A DNA stretch of 64,000 nt. Origin: Limnohabitans sp. (lineage in GTDB: Bacteria > Pseudomonadota > Gammaproteobacteria > Burkholderiales > Burkholderiaceae_C). The notes under the pieces were generated by a model. It was given only the letters and a program-made list of their open reading frames with translations. It was not told the DNA's origin and ran no database searches. The stretch spans positions 1-64,000 of the forward strand of contig SHXD01000004.1 of the NCBI GenBank assembly GCA_009693505.1, given 5' to 3'. Shown piece by piece: positions 58,730-64,000 of the stretch (position 1 is its first letter; every line of letters begins with the position of its first letter). The position numbers and the translations under genes are program-made.

Positions 58730-59395
58730 TTAAAAGGCAAAACGATTGTGTTCAGGAAAGCCTTTGAGTCGAGGAGCGATGGTGTCCCATGGCTCTGAAG
58801 TTTGCCATTGCTGTTCGGCTGTGCGAGTGATGACGCTGGCGCGCATCATGGGATCTTCGCCAACCACCGCCAGCAAACGACCTCCAATGCTCAGTTGATT
58901 GAGCAACACTTGGGGAACCTCTGCCACCGATCCGCTGAGCATGATGACATCGAAGGGGCCATCGGCTGGGGCGCCTTGGCTGCCATCGGCTTGGCGAACT
59001 TCTGCATTGTGAATGCCAGCAGTTTGCAGGTTGGCGCGGGCTTGTTGGGCCAGTGCAGGGTCTAATTCAAAACTTAATACGCTGGATGCTTGATGCGCCA
59101 ACAATGCCGCCATGTAGCCAGAGCCTGTGCCAATTTCCAGCACTTTATCGGTATGCTTGACGGCGGCATTTTGTAAAAAACGCGCTTCTACGCGTGGGGC
59201 CAACATGACTTGGTCAGAATCAGCGTCTTTTCCTAAGGGAATCTCCATGTCGACAAAAGCCAAAGCTTTGTGCGCCATGGGCGCAAAGTTCTCGCGCTTC
59301 ACCTCTAAAAGCAACGCAAGCACTTGCCCATCCAAGACTTCCCAGGGACGAATTTGTTGTTCAATCATGTTGAAACGGGCGATGTCATTGTTCAC
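58730..59395 (-). CDS. pcm: Protein-L-isoaspartate O-methyltransferase-family protein
   Basis: 221 residues. The SAM motif is VLEIGTGSGYMAALLA, and the N-terminal NMIEQQIRPWEVLD and the RVEARFLQNA segment match the Pcm-like family. Pcm repairs isoaspartyl residues in aged proteins, but this subgroup lacks some canonical residues near the substrate, so the reaction is less certain. It is encoded 32 bp after the RND pump gene. Confidence 0.82.
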   Translation of the reverse strand: MNNDIARFNMIEQQIRPWEVLDGQVLALLLEVKRENFAPMAHKALAFVDMEIPLGKDADSDQVMLAPRVEARFLQNAAVKHTDKVLEIGTGSGYMAALLAHQASSVLSFELDPALAQQARANLQTAGIHNAEVRQADGSQGAPADGPFDVIMLSGSVAEVPQVLLNQLSIGGRLLAVVGEDPMMRASVITRTAEQQWQTSEPWDTIAPRLKGFPEHNRFAF

Positions 59396-59427
59396 GGCTA
59401 CTCCAGGGGGTATCTAATTCCAGCTCA

Positions 59428-62400
59428 TCACATTTTAGCTTCTACGGGCGCCTCGGAATTTGATTTTTCCTTGCCAGACCAAAGCCTTTTCAAAAACTCA
59501 CTCAAATCGTCCATATAGCAATAAACCACTGGCACGACCACAAGGGTGAGCAAAGAGGAGGTAATGACCCCTCCGATGACAGCTTGACCCATGGGTGATC
59601 GTTGTTCTGAGCCCTCTGTGATGGCAAATGCCAGCGGGATCATGCCAAAAATCATGGCCAAAGTGGTCATCAAAATGGGGCGGAGTCGGACTTTGGCGGC
59701 CATGAGCAGCGCGGCGTGCCGAGTTAAGCCTGCGACGGGCTGCCCTGTGTCTGAAACGCTGCCTTCACGGGCTCTGATGGCAAAGTCGACCAGCAAAATG
59801 GCATTTTTGGTGACCAAGCCCATCAGCATGACGACGCCAATGACCGAGAACATGGAGAGCGCAGATTTGAAGGCCATGAGCGCCAAGACGACGCCGATCA
59901 GGGTGAGCGGCAGGGCTGTCATAAGGGCAAGAGGTTGTAAAAAACTCTTGAACTGACTGGCCAAAATCATGTAGATGAAAATCACGGCCATGATCAGTGC
60001 AGTGATGGCATATTGAAACGACTCATTCATGCTCTTGGTGGTGCCGCCAAATTGATAGCGATAGCCAGGCGGCCAAGCCACTGCATCTAAAACTTTCCGT
60101 ATGTCGTTTGAAATTTCGCCCGCCGATCTTCTTGACGCATTGGCATTGATCGACACTTCTCTCATTAAATCGCGGCGATTGATTTGGTTGGAGCCCGTGG
60201 TTTCTTGCACTTGTGCAATTTGTCCTAGGCGAACGGTGCGCGAAGTGCCGTCGGGGGCTGGCAGGCTAAACGGCAGACGCTCTAAGTCTTGTGGGCTATT
60301 TCGGAACTCTGGTGCAAGGCGCACATTGACATCGTAGGTTTGATCATCAGGTGCGCGCCAATTGCCCACAGTTTGCCCGGCCACCAAGGTGCGCAGAGCA
60401 CCTGCAATAGGCGCAGCACTCAAGCCGATGTCGGAGGCTGATTCGCGCAACACGTTGATCGAAATCGAAGGCTTGTTGGGTTTGACACTGGAATCCAAAT
60501 CGACCAGGCCAGGGATGGTGCGAATCTTTTCCATGATCTGCAAGGTCAGTCGTTCTAGCTCACGTTGATCAGCACCTTGCAGTGAAAATTCAATTTGCTT
60601 ACTGCCGGCCACAGAATCTAGGGTGCCGACATGGGTGACTGTAATGCCAGCAACTTTACTTAGCCGTTCTCGCAGCAGAGCCCCTATGTCCTCCACGCTG
60701 CGCTTGCGCAATTTTCGATCAACCAAACGAATGTAAATACTGGCGCTGTTTTTGCCTTGTGCATTGGGCGTGTTCATGCCCGTGAGGGTGTATTCAACCT
60801 CTGGAAATTCACGCACAATCTTTTCAACTTGTTTGGCTTTGAGGGCCGTGCTTTCAAGCGAAGTCCCCACTGGCGTCTGAAAGGCCAGTGTGGCTTCTGA
60901 GTAATCGCCCTTAGGCACAAATTCAGTGCCCAAAAGCGGCACCATGAAAACACTCGCAATGAAGATCAGCAATGCAGTTAACAGGGTGGTGAGCTTGTGG
61001 TTCAAGCCCCAAGCCAGCATGCCTTGGTACTTGTCAGCCATGCGATCGGTTTGAATTTCAAACCAATGCGTGACACGGCCCACCGTTTTGTCATAAAAGC
61101 TGGCCGACTTTTGAGTTTGGCCTTGCGGATGAATGCTAGGGTCATGCCACAAACTCGACAGCATGGGATCCAATGTGAAGCTGACAAACATGGAGATGAG
61201 TACGGCTGCCACAATGGTGATGCCAAACTCGTGGAAGAACTTGCCAATGATGCCCTCCATAAAACCAATGGGCAGAAAGACAGCCACGATAGACAAGGTG
61301 GTTGCCAAAACAGCAAGGCCAATTTCTTGCGTTCCGAGCATGGCTGCATCGTAGGCATTTTTCCCCATTTGCACATGTCGCACGATGTTCTCGCGAACCA
61401 CAATGGCGTCGTCAATCAGCAAGCCCACACACAAGGACAAGGCCATGAGCGTAATCATGTTGATGGTAAATCCGAACATGCTCATGAACCAAAATGTGCC
61501 GATCAATGAGATGGGTAGCGTTAAGCCCGTGATGACCGTTGAGCGCCATGAGTTCAAGAATAAAAACACAATGAGAATGGTCAGCAGTGCGCCCTCAATG
61601 AGGGTTCGGCGAACATTGTCAACAGCGACCCGAATTTGACGCGAGCCATCCGACACGGGTTCAAGACGAATGCCTGCAGGAATTTGTTTGCGCAGATCTT
61701 TCAGGGTGGTCATCAGCCCGTCAACCACTTCGATGGTGTTGGCATCTTGTGCCTTTTGAACCGTGAGCACCAAGGTTCTCTCGCCGTTGTACAGTGCTAT
61801 GTTGGTAATTTCTTGCGCACCGTCGTTCACAGTGGCGACTTGTGACAGTCGGATGGGCGTAGTGCCTTTTCGAACCACAATGATGTTGGCAAAATCTTCG
61901 GGTCGTTTGACGCGAGATTGAACCTGAATCACACGCTCTTGCGTAAAGGATCGCAAGGCCCCGACAGGTAAATCTTGATTTTCATTTCGAACCGCGGCGG
62001 CAATTTGATCTGCCGAGACGCCCAAGGCCTCCATGGCATCTGGCCGCAGGTAAATGTTAATTTCTCTTCGGCTACCGCCCAATACATTGACAGCACCCAC
62101 GCCGCGAACGTTTTCTAAACGTTTCTTAATGGTTTGTTCAGCGTAGTTGGTAAGTTCAACCAAGCTGGTCAGCTTGCTGTCACTTTGAGTTTCTGGGAAA
62201 ACCGCTAAAGACCATATGGCTTTGCTGGTAGGGTCGAAGCGAATGATGCGCGGCTCTTTGACTTCGTCGCGTAGAGTTGCGCGCATGCCTGCTACTTTTT
62301 CGCGCACGTCATCGGCTGCTTTTCGGCCATCCATGTTCAGCTGAAACTCGATGACCACCACAGATTGATTTTCATAGCTGCGCGAGGTCAGGGCACTGAT

Positions 62401-62628
62401 GCCCGCAATTGAATTCACACCTTCCTCAATTTTTTTAGAAACTTCACTTTCAACAATTTCAGGTGATGCACCTGGGTATTCGGTCAGAACCACGACCACA
62501 GGGAAATCAATGTTGGGAAATTGATCGACTTTCAAGCGCTGAAAGGAAAATAAACCCATGACCACAAACACGAGCATGATCATGGTCGCAAAGACCGGAT
62601 TCTGGATGCTGACTTTGGTAAACCACAT
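59428..62628 (-). CDS. RND efflux pump inner-membrane subunit (HAE1 family)
   Basis: 1066 residues, slightly longer than AcrB (1049). Twelve helices are expected, with periplasmic domains after helices 1 and 7. Recognisable are [20 protein letters not shown], the helix 4 segment with [14 protein letters not shown] (the acidic pair that carries protons) and [20 protein letters not shown] in the C-terminal half. It pumps drugs or lipids out with the MFP and TolC proteins encoded alongside. The C-terminal tail is charged. Confidence 0.94.
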   Translation of the reverse strand: MWFTKVSIQNPVFATMIMLVFVVMGLFSFQRLKVDQFPNIDFPVVVVLTEYPGASPEIVESEVSKKIEEGVNSIAGISALTSRSYENQSVVVIEFQLNMDGRKAADDVREKVAGMRATLRDEVKEPRIIRFDPTSKAIWSLAVFPETQSDSKLTSLVELTNYAEQTIKKRLENVRGVGAVNVLGGSRREINIYLRPDAMEALGVSADQIAAAVRNENQDLPVGALRSFTQERVIQVQSRVKRPEDFANIIVVRKGTTPIRLSQVATVNDGAQEITNIALYNGERTLVLTVQKAQDANTIEVVDGLMTTLKDLRKQIPAGIRLEPVSDGSRQIRVAVDNVRRTLIEGALLTILIVFLFLNSWRSTVITGLTLPISLIGTFWFMSMFGFTINMITLMALSLCVGLLIDDAIVVRENIVRHVQMGKNAYDAAMLGTQEIGLAVLATTLSIVAVFLPIGFMEGIIGKFFHEFGITIVAAVLISMFVSFTLDPMLSSLWHDPSIHPQGQTQKSASFYDKTVGRVTHWFEIQTDRMADKYQGMLAWGLNHKLTTLLTALLIFIASVFMVPLLGTEFVPKGDYSEATLAFQTPVGTSLESTALKAKQVEKIVREFPEVEYTLTGMNTPNAQGKNSASIYIRLVDRKLRKRSVEDIGALLRERLSKVAGITVTHVGTLDSVAGSKQIEFSLQGADQRELERLTLQIMEKIRTIPGLVDLDSSVKPNKPSISINVLRESASDIGLSAAPIAGALRTLVAGQTVGNWRAPDDQTYDVNVRLAPEFRNSPQDLERLPFSLPAPDGTSRTVRLGQIAQVQETTGSNQINRRDLMREVSINANASRRSAGEISNDIRKVLDAVAWPPGYRYQFGGTTKSMNESFQYAITALIMAVIFIYMILASQFKSFLQPLALMTALPLTLIGVVLALMAFKSALSMFSVIGVVMLMGLVTKNAILLVDFAIRAREGSVSDTGQPVAGLTRHAALLMAAKVRLRPILMTTLAMIFGMIPLAFAITEGSEQRSPMGQAVIGGVITSSLLTLVVVPVVYCYMDDLSEFLKRLWSGKEKSNSEAPVEAKM

Positions 62629-62637
62629 AGGCTGAGC

Positions 62638-63792
62638 TTATGGCTTGGCGCCAGAAGTGGACGATGAGGTTTTAGGGGCGCGAGTGATCAAGGTGCCATC
62701 TCTGACGGCGCCTGCGCTGGGTGCCAGCAACTGAGCGCCTTCTTCGATTTCTTTCAAGGCCATCACAGCTTTGCCATTGGCCTCACCTTTTGCACCCAGT
62801 TCGACTTGGATGTGCACCACTTTGTCATCGCGAATGGTTTGCACATAGGGCATGGTTTTGTCCGATCGCACACTTTCTAGCGGAACGACAATGGCTTGAA
62901 CTTTTTGTGTCCCTAAACTGCCTTGAACAAAGACGCCTTGTCGCAACAAGGGGTAAGACTGCAATCCCAAATAAATCAAAACGCTGCGACTGCCTGTCTG
63001 AGTGCTTGGGTTGATTCTCAAGACTTTGGCCGAGACTTCTCCGTTGGTTCCCTCTACATTCAGTTTGGCAATCTGTCCAAGTTTCACATTCATGGCTTCT
63101 GCAGAAGTCAGGGTTGCTTCAAGTTCAAGTTGCGAAAGGTCAACGATTTCAATGATGCGGGCTTCAGGTGCCACGCGTTCGCCTGGTTGCGCAAAGCGTT
63201 GGCTGACAAAGCCATTCAGGGGCGCTTTTAAAACGCTGTCGTCCAATGCCTTGGTCGCCACATCCAAAGCTGATAGAGCCGCTTGATAGCTTGCCTTGGC
63301 ACCGTTGAGGTTGGAAATAGAGGTATCTAGCGCGGTTTTAGAAATAAAGCCTTGATTGACCAGGGCGTTGTTGTTGTCAAACTGTCTTTGAGCCACTTCA
63401 ACTTGTGCACGCGCTGCTTCTGCTTGTTGTTTATTTTGACTTTGTCGAGCTAGGTATTCGGTGTTGTCTACCCGGGCCACAATTTGTCCCATTTTCACAG
63501 CATCACCTTCGCGAACTTCCAGCAATACGAGTTCACCGGCTACGCGGGCTTTGACCATGGCGCTGCGAACGGCCTTGAGCGTGCCAGATACGGGCAAGCC
63601 TTGGGTCATGGTCATTTTTTGAGCAATGGCAATGTCGCCATCTGACAACTCAATGCTCACAGGGCCATTGCTTTTTAGGGCGCTGCTGTCTGTTGCTCGC
63701 TTACCTGTCCAGCCTTTTTGGAAGCCTAAAGTTAGGAGGCCGGCTAGCACCACGAAGGCGATGCCAAAGACGAATTTTTTTGAGTTCAACAT
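62638..63792 (-). CDS. RND efflux periplasmic adaptor (membrane fusion protein)
   Basis: 384 residues: an uncleaved-looking N-terminal helix (about 8-25), a lipoyl-like half motif (VKARVAGELVLLEVREGDAV), a coiled-coil hairpin (about 115-190), and the second lipoyl half with APLNGFVSQRFAQPGERVAP. It bridges the RND pump and the TolC channel in the periplasm. It ends 9 bp before the pump gene and begins 2 bp after the stop of a TetR-like gene. Confidence 0.93.
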   Translation of the reverse strand: MLNSKKFVFGIAFVVLAGLLTLGFQKGWTGKRATDSSALKSNGPVSIELSDGDIAIAQKMTMTQGLPVSGTLKAVRSAMVKARVAGELVLLEVREGDAVKMGQIVARVDNTEYLARQSQNKQQAEAARAQVEVAQRQFDNNNALVNQGFISKTALDTSISNLNGAKASYQAALSALDVATKALDDSVLKAPLNGFVSQRFAQPGERVAPEARIIEIVDLSQLELEATLTSAEAMNVKLGQIAKLNVEGTNGEVSAKVLRINPSTQTGSRSVLIYLGLQSYPLLRQGVFVQGSLGTQKVQAIVVPLESVRSDKTMPYVQTIRDDKVVHIQVELGAKGEANGKAVMALKEIEEGAQLLAPSAGAVRDGTLITRAPKTSSSTSGAKP

Positions 63793-63794
63793 AG

Positions 63795-64000
63795 TTAGTT
63801 TGAATTGGAAAGTCCACGCACAAGCAGGTCGGCATGCTGTGCAATGAAATTTTCAGGGTTAGTTTCTTGGGAACCAGAAATACAAATGGCGTTGGCGTGT
63901 TTGGACATGATGAGAAACAGCATGGGTGCAATCACCACCATGGTGGTGTGTTCTGTGTTGAAGTTGCAAAACTCGCCGGTTGCCCGTCCTCGCTCAAGAA
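63795..64000 (-). CDS. TetR-type regulator, C-terminal part (partial)
   Basis: The minus-strand frame entering from the right edge runs about 68 codons to TAA at 63797-63795, two bases before the adaptor start. The encoded residues (LERGRATGEFCNFNTEHTT, then FIAQHADLLVRGL) resemble the ligand-binding tail of TetR/AcrR repressors. Only the C-terminus is present and no DNA-binding domain can be seen here. It most likely regulates the downstream RND operon. Confidence 0.65.
   Translation of the reverse strand, partial: LERGRATGEFCNFNTEHTTMVVIAPMLFLIMSKHANAICISGSQETNPENFIAQHADLLVRGLSNSN

Overview
The window looks like chromosomal DNA of a betaproteobacterium, most probably a freshwater Comamonadaceae member (Limnohabitans/Rhodoferax-like). 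This is inferred from protein flavour and gene order only: gyrA-serC-pheA-tyrA-aroA/cmk-rpsA-ihfB-lapA-lapB on one strand, an OmpA-ubiG-gph block next to gyrA, and algC-waaA converging on tolC-rhodanese-pcm. Coding density is very high, with many ATGA stop/start overlaps. I recognise no tRNA, rRNA, insertion sequence, prophage or CRISPR array.

Layout. 1-3.1 kb: tail of a membrane protein, a mercaptopyruvate sulfurtransferase, an EamA exporter and a Rieske oxygenase. 3.2-6.3 kb: xseB-ispA-dxs (isoprenoid precursors). 6.4-10.2 kb: a DctP-DctQ-DctM TRAP importer with a small membrane protein. 10.2-13.8 kb: a ModE-like regulator divergent from a tungstate-type ABC importer (tupBCA). 13.8-21.2 kb: a seven-gene molybdenum-hydroxylase operon resembling form II aerobic CO dehydrogenase (coxS-L-M-D-E-G and an XdhC-type factor). 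21.3-24.6 kb: a TAXI-type TRAP importer with a perfect 15-bp stem-loop between its two genes. 24.6-25.4 kb: crcB plus a possibly decayed small gene. 25.4-32.7 kb: an Asp/Glu-racemase family enzyme, a second DctPQM importer and a fused HyuA-HyuB/5-oxoprolinase-like enzyme, read here as one uptake-and-hydrolysis module. 32.7-45 kb: a HhH protein, then the conserved housekeeping run lapB to gyrA. 45-50.5 kb: OmpA, ubiG, gph, an alpha/beta hydrolase with an orphan Bug (TctC) binding protein, and an RlmN-like radical SAM protein. 50.4-54.1 kb: a coupled ogt-exporter-Bug-flavin monooxygenase operon. 54.2-57 kb: phosphomannomutase and Kdo transferase (envelope sugars). 57-64 kb: an RND tripartite efflux operon with pcm and a rhodanese gene between the pump and its TolC-like channel, preceded by the end of a TetR-type repressor.

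How the parts fit. The accessory half (6-33 kb) is rich in high-affinity uptake of organic acids and oxyanions, coupled to catabolic enzymes. The tup importer and its regulator sit beside a large molybdopterin enzyme operon, which suggests coordinated metal supply and cofactor insertion. The housekeeping half covers aromatic amino acids, serine, translation, DNA topology and envelope assembly. The most noteworthy points are the tup/cox-like neighbourhood with an AYRGAGR active-site loop, Gln83 in GyrA, the hydantoin/oxoproline module, and several RNA hairpins at operon junctions.
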